Shown here piece after piece: positions 53,263-63,369 of a DNA stretch of 64,000 bases; the stretch's first letter is position 1; every line of letters begins with the position of its first letter. The notes under the pieces are model-generated. The model was not told the DNA's origin, ran no database searches, and worked only from the letters and a program-made list of their open reading frames with translations. The DNA is taken from contig NZ_AUGY01000019.1 of the NCBI RefSeq assembly GCF_000422905.1, positions 1-64,000 on the forward strand, read 5' to 3'. The translations under genes were made by a program, and so were the position numbers. This stretch comes from Paenibacillus alginolyticus DSM 5050 = NBRC 15375 (GTDB lineage: Bacteria; Bacillota; Bacilli; Paenibacillales; NBRC-103111).

Positions 53263-54015
53263 ATGAATCATCCCTATCCGATTATGATGAAACTGTCCGG
53301 ACGCCGATGTTTAGTCATCGGAGGCGGTGCTGTAGCTGAAAGAAAAGTGAAATCGCTGCTGCAAGCAGGTGCCCATGTAACAATCGTAAGCACAGAATTT
53401 ACTTTGGGGCTTATGGAGATGGAGAACCAGTCTGAAGTGGTTCTGTGTAGGCAAACGTTTCATCCATCGATAATGATCGATAGGGACTCAGATTTTGCTC
53501 CTTACACCTTGGTTGTAGCTGCAACGAATGATGCGGAAGTTAACGCTCACGTGCATGAGATAGCATCAAAGCAGGGACAGCTGATCAACGTTGTTGATCA
53601 ACCTCATTTGAGCTCCTTCATCGTGCCTTCTGTTGTTCGTAGAGGGAAGTTAGTTATTGCTGTATCAACTGGTGGAGCAAGTCCTTCAGCTGCTCGTAAA
53701 ATCGCTCAAGAATTGGACAACGCTTATGGTGAGGAGTATGAAACTTACCTCGATTTTCTTAGTGATTTGCGGTTACTGATTCAGAGCAGGGTGGCCGATA
53801 AACAGGCTAGACAACGTGTGTTTAAAGAGATGCTTGAATGGGACGTGCTGGCCAAAATTCGGGACGGCACGTTCGAGAGTTGGAAAAAGAAGCTCTATAT
53901 AACGTTAGAGAAAGAACCTTGGATACAAGAGCAAGTTGGTGATAGAGGTATAGATCTATCTGCTTGGTTAGCAGTTATCAAGGATATCGGGCAGCAAGTA
54001 CAGGGAGGCGGGTAG
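53263..54015 (+). CDS. sirC: Precorrin-2 dehydrogenase (siroheme synthase N-terminal type)
   Basis: NAD-dependent oxidation of precorrin-2 to sirohydrochlorin. The ATG at 53263 (GGAG 9 bases upstream, 5 bases after hemX) is preferred to TTG at 53242; 250 aa. Rossmann motif [21 protein letters not shown] (positions 18-38) and the motif VVAATND (about 87) with a Ser-containing [13 protein letters not shown] (about 140). Followed 2 bases later by hemC. It supplies siroheme for nitrite reductase; chelatase SirB is not in the window. Confidence 0.9.
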   Translation: MNHPYPIMMKLSGRRCLVIGGGAVAERKVKSLLQAGAHVTIVSTEFTLGLMEMENQSEVVLCRQTFHPSIMIDRDSDFAPYTLVVAATNDAEVNAHVHEIASKQGQLINVVDQPHLSSFIVPSVVRRGKLVIAVSTGGASPSAARKIAQELDNAYGEEYETYLDFLSDLRLLIQSRVADKQARQRVFKEMLEWDVLAKIRDGTFESWKKKLYITLEKEPWIQEQVGDRGIDLSAWLAVIKDIGQQVQGGG

Positions 54016-54017
54016 AG

Positions 54018-54965
54018 ATGAGAACAATCATTGTAGGAACTAGGCAAAGCGCGTTGGCATTAACTCAGACAGGGCAAGTTGTGGAGCTCTTAAGACAGCT
54101 TGCAGCGGACCATGGGATCGATTGTCAATTTGAAATAAAGAAAATTGTCACGAAGGGCGACCGCATTCTGGATGTCACCTTGTCCAAGGTAGGCGGCAAG
54201 GGTCTGTTCGTCAAGGAAATCGAACAGGCACTCGTGGACGGCGACATCGACATGGCCGTCCACAGTATGAAAGATATGCCCTTCGAGCTACCCGAAGGGC
54301 TGGTCGTCGGAGCGGTGCCGAAGCGTGAGGATCCGCGCGATGCGCTGATCACACGCGGGCACCGCTCCCTGGACGAGCTGCCGCAAGGCGCGCTCGTCGG
54401 AACAAGCTCGCTGCGGCGCGCCAGCCAGCTGCAGCACCTCCGCCCGGACCTCCGCATCGAGTCGGTCCGTGGGAACATTGATTCGAGGCTGCGCAAGCTC
54501 GATGAGGAGAACTTCGATGCGATTCTGCTTGCCGCGGCCGGTTTGCACCGGATCGGCTGGCAGGATCGTATCAGCGCGTACTTGCCGCCCGAGATCTGCC
54601 TCCCTGCCGTAGGGCAGGGGGCGCTGTGCATCGAGTGCCGGGGCGGCGACGCCTTCATGCTGGACCTGCTGAGCAGGTTCCAGCATGAGCCTACCGCGCT
54701 CGCGGTGCGAGCGGAGCGGTCTTTCCTTGGCAGACTCAATGGAGGCTGCCAAGTGCCGCTCGGCGCTTACGCGAGCATAAGTGAAGACAGCAGCTCATCA
54801 GAGGCGCCGCTGCTCACTTTAACGGGCATGGTTGGTACGCCGGACGGCGTCACCATGCTCAAGGAAACAGCTTCCGGGAGCGATCCGGAAGCGCTAGGTT
54901 TGCTTGTTGCCGATAAGCTTATTGCGCAAGGCGCAGAACGTATCCTGGCTGAGGTAAGGAAGTGA
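54018..54965 (+). CDS. hemC: Porphobilinogen deaminase (hydroxymethylbilane synthase)
   Basis: Joins four porphobilinogen units. 315 aa from the ATG at 54018; GGGAGG upstream (the in-frame start at 53964 lies inside sirC). Signatures: [17 protein letters not shown] at the start, VHSMKDMP (about 80) and the dipyrromethane cofactor Cys in [11 protein letters not shown] (about 241). The middle of the gene (54.2-54.75 kb) is clearly richer in G+C than its neighbours. Confidence 0.96.
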   Translation: MRTIIVGTRQSALALTQTGQVVELLRQLAADHGIDCQFEIKKIVTKGDRILDVTLSKVGGKGLFVKEIEQALVDGDIDMAVHSMKDMPFELPEGLVVGAVPKREDPRDALITRGHRSLDELPQGALVGTSSLRRASQLQHLRPDLRIESVRGNIDSRLRKLDEENFDAILLAAAGLHRIGWQDRISAYLPPEICLPAVGQGALCIECRGGDAFMLDLLSRFQHEPTALAVRAERSFLGRLNGGCQVPLGAYASISEDSSSSEAPLLTLTGMVGTPDGVTMLKETASGSDPEALGLLVADKLIAQGAERILAEVRK

Positions 54966-56503
54966 GCTTCGTGAACAAAGGAAGAGTTTATCTCGTTGGT
55001 GCGGGTCCCGGAGATCCTAAGCTCATCTCGGTTCGCGGTATGGAAGCTATCCAGAAAGCCGATGTCATCGTATATGACCGGCTGGCCAACCCACGTCTCC
55101 TCAAGCATCGTAGACCGGAAGCTGAGCTGATCTTTGTCGGTAAGCTTCCGGACAAACATATACTTAAGCAAGAAGAAATTAATCAATTGCTCGTGGATCT
55201 AGCCCTTCAAGGGAAAGTAGTGACTCGTCTCAAAGGCGGCGATCCCAGCGTTTTCGGTCGAGTGGGCGAGGAAGCGGAGCTGCTCGCAGATAACGATGTG
55301 ATCTTCGATATTATTCCCGGTATCACATCCTCCATAGCGGTTCCTGCCTATGCGGGGATTCCAGTAACTCATCGCGACTTCACTTCGTCATTTGCGATTA
55401 TTACCGGTCATGAATACCCGAATAAGACCTATTCCAGTTTGGACTGGGAGCATCTGGCCAAGGCGATTGGCACCATGGTTTTCTTGATGGGTGTAGCGAA
55501 TCTTGAACAAATTTGCCGTGAATTGATTCGCTGCGGCAAACCGCCAGAAATGCCAGTTGCCCTCGTCAGATGGGGGACATGGGCAGATCAAGAAACGATT
55601 ACGGGAACCTTGGCTGATATTACGGAGAAGGTGAGATCAGCTAATTTCAAATCGCCAGCCGTTATTATTGTTGGTGAAGTTGTTAAGCTGCGTGAGAAGC
55701 TGGCCTGGATTGAGAAGAAGCCGCTCTTTGGGCGCCGAGTGCTTGTCACAAGAGCTAGAAGCCAAGCAAGTGAGCTTGTGGATTTAATCGATGACATGGG
55801 AGGGGAAGCGGTCGAATTCCCTGTAATTCGATTACAACCGCCAAGCCGCCCAGAGGCCATACAAGCGTTGGATCTGGCGCTAGACAAGCTTCATGAATTT
55901 GACTGGGTGCTGCTGACAAGCGTAAACGGTGTTGAGTATTTTTTCCGCAGGCTGCGTGAAAAAGGGATTGATGTACGTAAAATGAGGAATGCTCGCATAG
56001 CAGCCGTAGGCCCGAAGACAGCCGAAGCGCTAGCTGAGCGTGGCATTATTGCGGATGTACTCCCAGCCAAATTTCACGGCGATGGTATCCTGGAAGCCAT
56101 TCAAGCAGATTTGAAAGCCGGTCAGAAGGTGCTATTACCTACGGCTGACTTGGCACGTGATTATCTGCCTGATAAGCTTAAAGAGCTCGGTCTTGAAGTA
56201 ACGGAAGTTGATGTCTACGAAAATGTACTCACAACAGACGATGGGGATGAAATCATTCATCTTCTGCAAAATCAAAGCATTCATATCATAACTTTTACAA
56301 GTTCATCCACGGTTACAAACTTGCTTGTTGCCTTGCGTCAGCTGGGTGTGGAAGACCCGCTATCCTTGCTGCAAGGGGTTGAAATTGCTTGTATTGGACC
56401 CAAAACCGCAGAGACTGCTAGTCAATGTGGACTGCCGGTTACGTATATGGCAGAAGAGGCTACCGTTGCTTCATTGGTACAAAGTATTTCGCAACATAAA
56501 TAA
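54962..56503 (+). CDS. Fused uroporphyrinogen-III C-methyltransferase and uroporphyrinogen-III synthase
   Basis: 513 aa in two parts. Residues about 5-245 are the SUMT/CobA methyltransferase ([45 protein letters not shown]), making precorrin-2. Residues about 255-505 are HemD ([42 protein letters not shown]). The fusion puts the branch between heme and siroheme/cobalamin in one protein. Start GTG at 54962 overlaps the hemC stop; GTG at 54971 is an alternative. Confidence 0.93.
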   Translation: MSFVNKGRVYLVGAGPGDPKLISVRGMEAIQKADVIVYDRLANPRLLKHRRPEAELIFVGKLPDKHILKQEEINQLLVDLALQGKVVTRLKGGDPSVFGRVGEEAELLADNDVIFDIIPGITSSIAVPAYAGIPVTHRDFTSSFAIITGHEYPNKTYSSLDWEHLAKAIGTMVFLMGVANLEQICRELIRCGKPPEMPVALVRWGTWADQETITGTLADITEKVRSANFKSPAVIIVGEVVKLREKLAWIEKKPLFGRRVLVTRARSQASELVDLIDDMGGEAVEFPVIRLQPPSRPEAIQALDLALDKLHEFDWVLLTSVNGVEYFFRRLREKGIDVRKMRNARIAAVGPKTAEALAERGIIADVLPAKFHGDGILEAIQADLKAGQKVLLPTADLARDYLPDKLKELGLEVTEVDVYENVLTTDDGDEIIHLLQNQSIHIITFTSSSTVTNLLVALRQLGVEDPLSLLQGVEIACIGPKTAETASQCGLPVTYMAEEATVASLVQSISQHK

Positions 56504-56514
56504 TAAATATGCTT

Positions 56515-56550
56515 CAGAAGCAGCTTCATAAGGATAAGGAGCTGCTTCTG
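56515..56550 (+). other. Perfect hairpin between hemD and hemB
   Basis: CAGAAGCAGCT (56515-56525) pairs perfectly with AGCTGCTTCTG (56540-56550) across a 14-base loop. No T-run follows, so it is not a standard terminator; it may stabilise or separate the mRNAs. An upstream frame extending hemB runs through it but lacks a ribosome binding site. Confidence 0.6.
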
Positions 56551-56577
56551 AGCGCCAATAAGGAGGCGGAATTCTAT

Positions 56578-57570
56578 ATGAGTTTCCCTATCATTCGTCA
56601 TCGCCGCTTACGCGGCAATGCAGCTATTCGTAATCTGGTACGTGAAAATCAAGTGACTGTTCACGATGTTGTACAACCGATTTTTGTCACTCACGGTTCG
56701 AACATCAAGTCCGAAATCCCTTCGATGCCAGGTGTTTATCATTTTTCTTTAGATAGAGTGCAGGAAGAGATCGAAGAAATTACAAAGCTTGGCATTCAAG
56801 CTATTCTTCTGTTTGGTGTTCCGGATCATAAAGATGCGAAAGGAACATCCGCTTTTATGGATGAAGGCATTGTGCAGCAAGCAACTCGTTTGATTAAAGA
56901 ATTGAACCCGAATTTGCTCGTTATCGCCGATACGTGTCTATGTCAGTTTACAGATACAGGCCATTGTGGTGTTATCCATCATCATCCGATTACAGGACAT
57001 GCGGATGTGGCAAATGATGCTTCCTTGGAGCTATTGGTTCGAACGGCTGTATCACAAGCCAAAGCGGGTGCTGACATTATCGCTCCTTCCAACATGATGG
57101 ATGGCTATGTGCATGCGATTCGTTCAGGTTTAGATGAAGCTGGCTATGAGAATACACCGATTATGGCCTATTCCGTTAAATATGCATCAGCTTACTACGG
57201 TCCATTCCGAGATGCTGTGGATTCAACGCCGCAATTCGGTGACCGTAAGACGTATCAAATGGATCCAGCCAACGGTCGCGAAGCTTTGCGTGAAGCGGAG
57301 AGTGACGTTGCAGAGGGCGCTGATTTCCTCATGGTGAAGCCGGCTCTTGCTTATATGGACATCATTCGGATGCTGAAGGATAACTTCGATTTGCCGGTAG
57401 TAGCCTATAACGTGAGTGCGGAATATTCGATGATTAAAGCTGCTGCCTTGCAGGGCTGGGTGAATGAAGAAGCTATCGTAATGGAAACAATGACGAGCTT
57501 CAAACGTGCCGGCGCTGATATCATCTTGACTTATTTTGCCAAAGATATTGCTCGTTATTTGAAAAAATAA
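56578..57570 (+). CDS. hemB: Delta-aminolevulinic acid dehydratase (porphobilinogen synthase)
   Basis: Condenses two 5-aminolevulinates to porphobilinogen. The ATG at 56578 follows AAGGAGG and gives 330 aa, close to the Bacillus length; the ATG at 56509 would add 23 residues. Metal Cys region [14 protein letters not shown] (about 123-137), active Lys in [13 protein letters not shown] and [13 protein letters not shown] (about 200 and 252). Confidence 0.96.
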   Translation: MSFPIIRHRRLRGNAAIRNLVRENQVTVHDVVQPIFVTHGSNIKSEIPSMPGVYHFSLDRVQEEIEEITKLGIQAILLFGVPDHKDAKGTSAFMDEGIVQQATRLIKELNPNLLVIADTCLCQFTDTGHCGVIHHHPITGHADVANDASLELLVRTAVSQAKAGADIIAPSNMMDGYVHAIRSGLDEAGYENTPIMAYSVKYASAYYGPFRDAVDSTPQFGDRKTYQMDPANGREALREAESDVAEGADFLMVKPALAYMDIIRMLKDNFDLPVVAYNVSAEYSMIKAAALQGWVNEEAIVMETMTSFKRAGADIILTYFAKDIARYLKK

Positions 57571-57583
57571 ATAATTTCCAAAT

Positions 57584-57666
57584 AGAGCCATTCACCTAAG
57601 ATGCAAAGGCGAGCAGTTTCCGGTGGAAACGATCAGCATGTAGTCTTAGTGCGGATGGTTCTTTTG
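57584..57666 (+). ncRNA. Compact structured RNA or large terminator after hemB
   Basis: An outer helix pairs AGAGCCAT (57584-57591) with GATGGTTCT (57654-57662), continued by CTAAGA (57596-57601) with TCTTAG (57644-57649). Inside, ATGC pairs with GCAT, and GTTTCC-GGT-GGAAAC forms a clear hairpin. TTTTG follows. It may be simply an elaborate terminator of hemB; the conserved-looking loops made me keep it apart. Confidence 0.5.
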
Positions 57667-57754
57667 TCATACTTTTGTCGCAAAACCTAAGCTTACCTCA
57701 GTTGTGACAGGGGTATAATTAGGGCATAATGAATGAGAATAGATGGAAACCAAT

Positions 57755-57794
57755 CGGAGAGACTTTGGCTTAGGGCCAAAGATCCCTATATATG
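57755..57794 (+). repeat. Single hairpin repeat upstream of hemE
   Basis: CGGAGAGA, then stem CTTTGGC (57763-57769), loop TTAGG, stem GCCAAAG (57775-57781), then ATCCCTATATATGG. It is the same element as upstream of lonA and hemA, with the inner stem changed on both sides (GGC/GCC instead of AGC/GCT or AAC/GTT). It ends at the GGAAGG ribosome binding site of hemE, downstream of a TATAAT at 57714-57719. Confidence 0.8.
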
Positions 57795-57805
57795 GAAGGT
57801 GCCTC

Positions 57806-58870
57806 ATGACCTACAACGATAATTTTATTAAAGCATGCCGAAAAGAACAGGTGGATATGCTGCCTGTTTGGTATATGCGCCAAGCTGGACGTTACGATCC
57901 GGATTATCGCAAAATCAAAGAAAAGTATTCACTGCTCGAAATTTGTCAGCAACCAGAGCTAGCTGCGGAAGTTACGATGATGCCCATCAAAAAGTTGGGT
58001 GTTGATGCGGCCATTTTATATTCGGACATCATGAATCCCGTAGCTTCACTTGGGGTTGATTTTGATATTGTCAAAGATGTGGGTCCTGTGATTCATACAC
58101 CAGTTCGAACAGCGCAAGATGTTGAGCGCCTGCGTCCTATCGATGTGGAGAAAGATTTATCGCATATTATTCAAACGATTCGTATCTTAGACAAGGAGCT
58201 AGAGGTTCCCCTCATCTCATTTGCGGGTGCGCCATTTACGATTGCGAGCTACTTGATCGAAGGTAAACCATCCAAAAGCTATATTCGTACGAAGCAGCTT
58301 ATGTACTCCGAACCTACGGTTTGGTTTGCCTTAATGGAGAAGCTAGGCGATATGGTCATTACCTACTTACGAGCGCATATCGCAGCGGGTGCCAAAGCTG
58401 TTCAAGTATTTGATAGCTGGGTTGGCGCGCTTTCTCCTGCGGATTTCCAAAGGTATGTGCTGCCGACAATGACGCGTATTTTCAAAGAACTTGCGGACTT
58501 GAAGGAGCCAAAGATTTATTTCCCAGGCGTGAGTTCAGGGGAGCTGCTTCCTTATCTTAAAGACATTCAAGCGGATGTCATTGGTCTAGATTGGCGGATT
58601 CCAATTTCTGTAGGCCGCGCGAGAGTTGGCGAGCGTTTTGCCGTGCAAGGAAACTTGGATCCCTATATTTTAACAGCTCCGATGAGCGTTATTGAGCAGC
58701 AGGCGAAAGCCATCATAGATGAGGGAATCCAGCAACCAGGTTATATCTTTAACCTTGGCCATGGTTTATTCCCGGAAGCATCGCTTGAGAAGCTAAAGGA
58801 TTTGACTACATTCATTCATACTTACTCACATTCCGTATTATCTCAGCAATCAGAAAAGAGTGGTGTTTAG
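57806..58870 (+). CDS. hemE: Uroporphyrinogen decarboxylase
   Basis: Makes coproporphyrinogen III. The ATG at 57806 (4 bases after GGAAGGTG) gives 354 aa. Signatures PVWYMRQAGRYDPDYR (about 20-35), catalytic Asp in ILYSDIMNP (about 75) and GVGSSG-type equivalents FPGVSSGELL. The upstream in-frame ATG at 57743 lies in front of the repeat hairpin and is rejected. Confidence 0.96.
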   Translation: MTYNDNFIKACRKEQVDMLPVWYMRQAGRYDPDYRKIKEKYSLLEICQQPELAAEVTMMPIKKLGVDAAILYSDIMNPVASLGVDFDIVKDVGPVIHTPVRTAQDVERLRPIDVEKDLSHIIQTIRILDKELEVPLISFAGAPFTIASYLIEGKPSKSYIRTKQLMYSEPTVWFALMEKLGDMVITYLRAHIAAGAKAVQVFDSWVGALSPADFQRYVLPTMTRIFKELADLKEPKIYFPGVSSGELLPYLKDIQADVIGLDWRIPISVGRARVGERFAVQGNLDPYILTAPMSVIEQQAKAIIDEGIQQPGYIFNLGHGLFPEASLEKLKDLTTFIHTYSHSVLSQQSEKSGV

Positions 58871-58871
58871 C

Positions 58872-59819
58872 ATGGTGAGTCAGCGTATAGGTGTTTTAGT
58901 CATGTCTTATGGTACGCCGGAAAGTTTGGATCAAGTTGAAGCCTATTACACACATATTAGACGTGGTCATCCTCCAACACCTGAGCAGCTGCATGAACTA
59001 ACGGCTCGTTATGAGGCAATTGTTGGAGGGTTCTTCCCGCTGCGTGAAAATACGAACAAGCAGGTTAAAGGCTTGGAGAATACACTTCGTCAAGAACATC
59101 CTGACCTTGAATTCGTTTGTTATCAGGGCCTGAAGCATGCTCAGCCTTACGTAGAAGACGGTGTAGAGCAAATGGTCAAAGATGGTATTACGGAGGCTGT
59201 GGGAATCGTTCTTGCCCCTCACTACTCCACGATGAGCGTTGGCGGCTATGTGAAGAGAGCGAAAGATAAGGCAGAGGCGCTTGGTCTGAAGATTGATTTC
59301 GTTCTTGACTACCATCTTCATCCTAAACTGGTGGATGCCCTTAGTAATCGTGTTGACAAAGCCTTGGAGAAATTCGCAGGTGTGAATCGAAATGATGTGC
59401 GTGTTATCTTTACTGCGCACAGCTTGCCTGAGAAAATTCTTGAAATGAAAGACCCCTACCCAGATCAATTGCTTGCCACTTCCAAAGTTATTGCCGAACG
59501 TGTAGGTCTAACGAATTGGCAGTTCGGTTGGCAAAGTGCTGGGCAAACAGCGATGCCGTGGCTCGGTCCGGATATCTTGGATGTTATTCGAAAAATCAAT
59601 CAAGAAGAGAATGTCAAGAATGTTCTCCTATGTCCAATCGGTTTTGTTTCGGATCATTTGGAGGTTCTCTACGATATCGATATTGAAGCACAGGCTTTGG
59701 CTAAGGAGCTTGGACTGCATTTGGAACGAACAGAATCCCTAAATACAGACCCTCTATACCTGGAAACATTGAGTGATGTTGTGTACAAGAAATGGAAAGA
59801 GGTCACTAGTTTATCATGA
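58872..59819 (+). CDS. hemH: Coproporphyrin/protoporphyrin ferrochelatase
   Basis: Inserts Fe(II) into the porphyrin. 315 aa from the ATG at 58872, which follows the hemE stop by one base; the ribosome binding site is weak, so coupling with hemE is likely. Catalytic His in FTAHSLPEKI (about 185) and Glu in SDHLEVLYDID (about 265). In Bacillota the substrate is coproporphyrin III (CpfC). Confidence 0.95.
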   Translation: MVSQRIGVLVMSYGTPESLDQVEAYYTHIRRGHPPTPEQLHELTARYEAIVGGFFPLRENTNKQVKGLENTLRQEHPDLEFVCYQGLKHAQPYVEDGVEQMVKDGITEAVGIVLAPHYSTMSVGGYVKRAKDKAEALGLKIDFVLDYHLHPKLVDALSNRVDKALEKFAGVNRNDVRVIFTAHSLPEKILEMKDPYPDQLLATSKVIAERVGLTNWQFGWQSAGQTAMPWLGPDILDVIRKINQEENVKNVLLCPIGFVSDHLEVLYDIDIEAQALAKELGLHLERTESLNTDPLYLETLSDVVYKKWKEVTSLS

Positions 59820-61282
59820 GTACTAGGATTCCTCACTACATGATTGTTGGCGGGGGGATTACGGGGCTTAGCGCAGCTTTTTACTTAAAGAAAAGGTTGG
59901 AGTCAGCGGGGGCTCCTTTTCGTCTTTCTGTGGTGGAGAAGTCCCCGACATTTGGCGGGAAAATTCATACCATAGAGCGAGATGGTTTCGTCATTGAAAA
60001 GGGGCCGGATTCCTTCCTTGCACGGAAGCGCCCTATCATTGATCTGGCTTATGACCTTGGGCTTGAACATGAGCTTACTGGTACCAATCCTGGTGCAAAA
60101 AAGACGTACATCGTACGCCAAGGCAAGCTGCACCGCATGCCGCCTGGCTTAGTGCTCGGCATACCAACGCAAATGACACCGTTCATGAAGACAGGCCTCA
60201 TTTCCCCATTAGGCAAAATGCGAGCCGCATTGGATTTGATCCTGCCTAAGCGAGATGTATCGGCAGATGAATCTCTTGGGCATTTTCTGGAGCGCCGTTT
60301 AGGGAGAGAAGTGCTTCAACGTATCGTGGAGCCGCTTCTAGCAGGGATTTATGCGGGAGATACGTTTAAGCTTAGTTTGAAAGCAACGTTCCCGCAGTTT
60401 CGAGCGATGGAGCAAAAGCATAGAAGTTTAATTCTAGGGATGATGGCCAGCCGCAAAAACGTGAATGAAGAGAGTGCTCACTTACCTTCTGCGGTTCGCA
60501 GCTCGGTTTTCGTGACGTTCAAGAAGGGACTTCAAACATTGGTTGCGGGCTTAGAAGACGCCTTAAAAACTGTGGATCTACGAAATGGCGTTGGGGTTGT
60601 ATCCGTTCGTAAAATGGGACAGCAGCAAGCCGAGGTTATCTTTGAGGACGGGCATAGTGAAATAGTTGATGGCGTTATCCTGACTACGCCTACTTATCAG
60701 GCAGCGCAGTTGTTAGCTGATTTCCCTGCAGCAAATAAGCTTAAGAAGATTGATTACATTTCCGTGGCGAATGTTATTATGGCTTTCGATCGCAAAGACA
60801 TCCCTTTTGAACTGGATGCATCGGGCTTTCTAGTACCGAAAACCGAGGGCAGGACGATTACGGCGTGTACGTTAACATCTGCTAAATGGCTCCATACAGC
60901 CCCAGACGGGAAGGTTCTTCTGCGCTGTTATATCGGTCGTGCTGGTGAACAAGAGTGGCCGGAATGGTCAGATGAACAACTAGTTAGCAAAGCTCGCCAT
61001 GACCTTCGAGAACTGTTAGGACTAACGGCTGAACCGCTCTTTACGGATGTAACGCGACTCATGCATTCCATGCCGCAATATCCAGTGGGTCATCTGGAGC
61101 AGATTGCACAGTTCCGTGAAGAGCTTGAAGCAGCTATGCCTCAAGTCCTTATCGTAGGTGCGGGGTTTCATGGAGTGGGTCTTCCTGACTGTATTAGGCA
61201 AGGTAAAGAGGCTGCGTGGCAGCTTGCAGATCTGATCCAAAGCCAGCCGCCGGAAGCCGTAGAAACAGTCAGTTCGATTTAA
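59816..61282 (+). CDS. hemY: Coproporphyrinogen III/protoporphyrinogen oxidase, HemY type
   Basis: FAD enzyme of 488 aa oxidising coproporphyrinogen III (CgoX). The dinucleotide motif MIVGGGITGLSAAFYLKK is at residues about 9-26; the C-terminal FAD contact is VLIVGAGFHGVGLPDCI (about 445). Its ATG overlaps the hemH stop (ATGA). The next step, HemQ, is not in the window. Confidence 0.95.
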   Translation: MSTRIPHYMIVGGGITGLSAAFYLKKRLESAGAPFRLSVVEKSPTFGGKIHTIERDGFVIEKGPDSFLARKRPIIDLAYDLGLEHELTGTNPGAKKTYIVRQGKLHRMPPGLVLGIPTQMTPFMKTGLISPLGKMRAALDLILPKRDVSADESLGHFLERRLGREVLQRIVEPLLAGIYAGDTFKLSLKATFPQFRAMEQKHRSLILGMMASRKNVNEESAHLPSAVRSSVFVTFKKGLQTLVAGLEDALKTVDLRNGVGVVSVRKMGQQQAEVIFEDGHSEIVDGVILTTPTYQAAQLLADFPAANKLKKIDYISVANVIMAFDRKDIPFELDASGFLVPKTEGRTITACTLTSAKWLHTAPDGKVLLRCYIGRAGEQEWPEWSDEQLVSKARHDLRELLGLTAEPLFTDVTRLMHSMPQYPVGHLEQIAQFREELEAAMPQVLIVGAGFHGVGLPDCIRQGKEAAWQLADLIQSQPPEAVETVSSI

Positions 61283-61938
61283 CGAAGTTTTGCCAGATCT
61301 ATTTTGAAATCGGATGATGAAATGATCAAGATTTGCTTTTCTTCCAGATCACGAATCACCTGCATGAGCGTCACTTTTTGTATGCCGGCCAGTTGAGATA
61401 TTTCATCAAAGTTAAGGACCAGCTTAATCGTAATCGTATTTCCGTTACGCAGTCCATGCTTATTCGCCATTTTGATCAAACTTTTGATGACACGCGTTCT
61501 CGCGTCTAAGAAGGTCAAGTCGAACACTTGTTGATTCGTATCGCGCAGTCGACTGCTGAGCTCTTGCATAATGCCCAAGGTAATGTCAAAATGAGTGCGT
61601 AGCAATTCGAGGAAATTTTGTCCTGTCAATGTGAGGAGCACGCTGTCCTCCAACGTTTGGGCTGAAGCAGAGCGCGGCTTGCCATCAATGAGTGAAAGTT
61701 CACCAAAGCTTTCGCCTGATTTGCAGATGGACAAGATTTTTTCCTCACCAGAGCTGCTAGTTGTGAAGATTTTGACAGAGCCGCTGAGGACCATATAAAA
61801 GACGGAGCCGACTTCTTTTTCGGAAAATAGGACGGTACTTCTTGTAAATGTGCGTCTTGTACAAATCTGAGCTAGAGCGCCCAATTGTTCTTCATTCAAT
61901 TGGGAGAATAAAGGTACTTTTTTGATGATATCGATCAT
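61279..61938 (-). CDS. Crp/Fnr-family transcriptional regulator
   Basis: 219 aa from the ATG at 61938 behind AAAGGCGG. Cyclic-nucleotide-type beta roll about 1-110 (GSVFYMVLSGSVKIF, GESFGELSLIDGKPRSA), long dimer helix, and a C-terminal winged HTH (FDEISQLAGIQKVTLMQVIRDLE, about 170-195). Only two Cys are present and neither is in an Fnr cluster pattern, so an Fe-S oxygen sensor is unlikely. It sits convergent to hemY (4-base overlap) and divergent from hemL, sharing a 70-bp control region with it. Confidence 0.87.
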   Translation of the reverse strand: MIDIIKKVPLFSQLNEEQLGALAQICTRRTFTRSTVLFSEKEVGSVFYMVLSGSVKIFTTSSSGEEKILSICKSGESFGELSLIDGKPRSASAQTLEDSVLLTLTGQNFLELLRTHFDITLGIMQELSSRLRDTNQQVFDLTFLDARTRVIKSLIKMANKHGLRNGNTITIKLVLNFDEISQLAGIQKVTLMQVIRDLEEKQILIISSSDFKIDLAKLR

Positions 61939-62008
61939 AGGGGTACCGCCTTTATGTATAGTAAGTCCACTCATTTTATCATAGATAGTTTACGGGGGGT
62001 ATGAAATT

Positions 62009-63307
62009 ATGGAAAATTCGAGCAGAATCGACACGCGCTCTTCGGCAGCCTTTCAAGAAGCTAAAAAGATCATTCCGGGTGGAGTGAACAGTCCTGTTCG
62101 CGCCTTCAAGTCGGTTGGTTTAACACCTTTGTTCATGGAGAAGGGTTCAGGTTCTCGCGTAACGGATATTGACGGCAATACCTTTATTGATTATGTAGGA
62201 TCTTGGGGTCCGTTAATTGTAGGACATGCTCACCCTGTCGTGCTGGAAGCTATTAAAAGTACAGCGGAAAAAGGGACGAGCTTCGGTGCTCCGACGCTTC
62301 TAGAAACGGAAATGGCAAAGTTGGTTATTGAACGGGTGCCGTCCATGGATATGGTCCGCATGGTGAATTCGGGGACAGAAGCGACCATGAGCGCCCTGCG
62401 GTTAGCACGTGGCTTTACGAAGCGTGACAAGATCGTGAAATTCGAAGGAAGCTACCACGGACATGCAGATGCGCTGCTGATCAAAGCTGGCTCCGGTGTA
62501 GCTACACTAGGCCTTCCAGACAGTCCAGGGGTACCGAATAGCGTGGCCTCGAATACGATCACGGTGCCTTACAATGATTTGGCATCGGTCAAATTAGTGT
62601 TTGAAAAGTTTGGGGAAGAAATCGCGGCTATTATCGTTGAGCCGATTGCGGGGAATATGGGCGTAGTGCCTCCAGCTGAAGGGTTTTTACAAGGATTACG
62701 TTCCATTACGCAGCAATATGGCACCTTGTTAATCTTCGATGAAGTGATGACTGGCTTTCGCGTGCATAAACACTGTGCTCAGGGCTTGTACGGCGTTACA
62801 CCTGATTTAACATGTCTAGGTAAGGTTATTGGCGGAGGACTCCCTGTTGGCGCTTATGGAGGCCGACTGGACATCATGGAGCAGATTGCTCCTGCAGGTC
62901 CAATCTATCAGGCGGGAACCTTATCCGGCAATCCACTAGCGATGGCAGCAGGCTTCGCAACGTTATCCTTATTGGGTGAGCCTAATGTGTATGAGGAACT
63001 GGAACGCAAATCCGCGAAGCTGGAAGCTGGCTTTGCTGGGAATGCTGCTGAATTTGGCGTAGCAAGCACAATTAACCGAGTAGGATCCATGATATGTCCA
63101 TTCTTCACCGAGGAGACTGTCACGAATTACGATACAGCCAAAACGTCTGATCTGGCTAAGTTTAATGCTTATTTTGGCCATTTGCTCGATTTAGGCGTTT
63201 CAGTTGCACCTTCGCAATTCGAAGGCATGTTTGTATCTACGGTACATTCCGATGAAGATATCGATGCCACAATCGATGCTCATCGTGAAGCATTGAAACG
63301 ATTATAA
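62009..63307 (+). CDS. hemL: Glutamate-1-semialdehyde 2,1-aminomutase
   Basis: PLP enzyme that turns the HemA product into 5-aminolevulinate, 432 aa. N-terminal [16 protein letters not shown] (about 21-36), [17 protein letters not shown] (about 120), FDEVMTGFR (about 245) and PLP Lys in [17 protein letters not shown] (about 271). ACGGGGGG lies upstream of the ATG. It has its own promoter region, shared with the divergent Crp-type gene. Confidence 0.96.
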   Translation: MENSSRIDTRSSAAFQEAKKIIPGGVNSPVRAFKSVGLTPLFMEKGSGSRVTDIDGNTFIDYVGSWGPLIVGHAHPVVLEAIKSTAEKGTSFGAPTLLETEMAKLVIERVPSMDMVRMVNSGTEATMSALRLARGFTKRDKIVKFEGSYHGHADALLIKAGSGVATLGLPDSPGVPNSVASNTITVPYNDLASVKLVFEKFGEEIAAIIVEPIAGNMGVVPPAEGFLQGLRSITQQYGTLLIFDEVMTGFRVHKHCAQGLYGVTPDLTCLGKVIGGGLPVGAYGGRLDIMEQIAPAGPIYQAGTLSGNPLAMAAGFATLSLLGEPNVYEELERKSAKLEAGFAGNAAEFGVASTINRVGSMICPFFTEETVTNYDTAKTSDLAKFNAYFGHLLDLGVSVAPSQFEGMFVSTVHSDEDIDATIDAHREALKRL

Positions 63308-63321
63308 GTTTGTGAACATAC

Positions 63322-63352
63322 AAAGACCTGGCCAATGCGGCCAGGTCTTTTG
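63322..63352. terminator. Terminator of hemL
   Basis: AAAGACCTGGCC (63322-63333) and GGCCAGGTCTTT (63339-63350) form a perfect stem, usable for both strands. Confidence 0.92.
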
Positions 63353-63369
63353 CGACTTATGTAGAAGAT

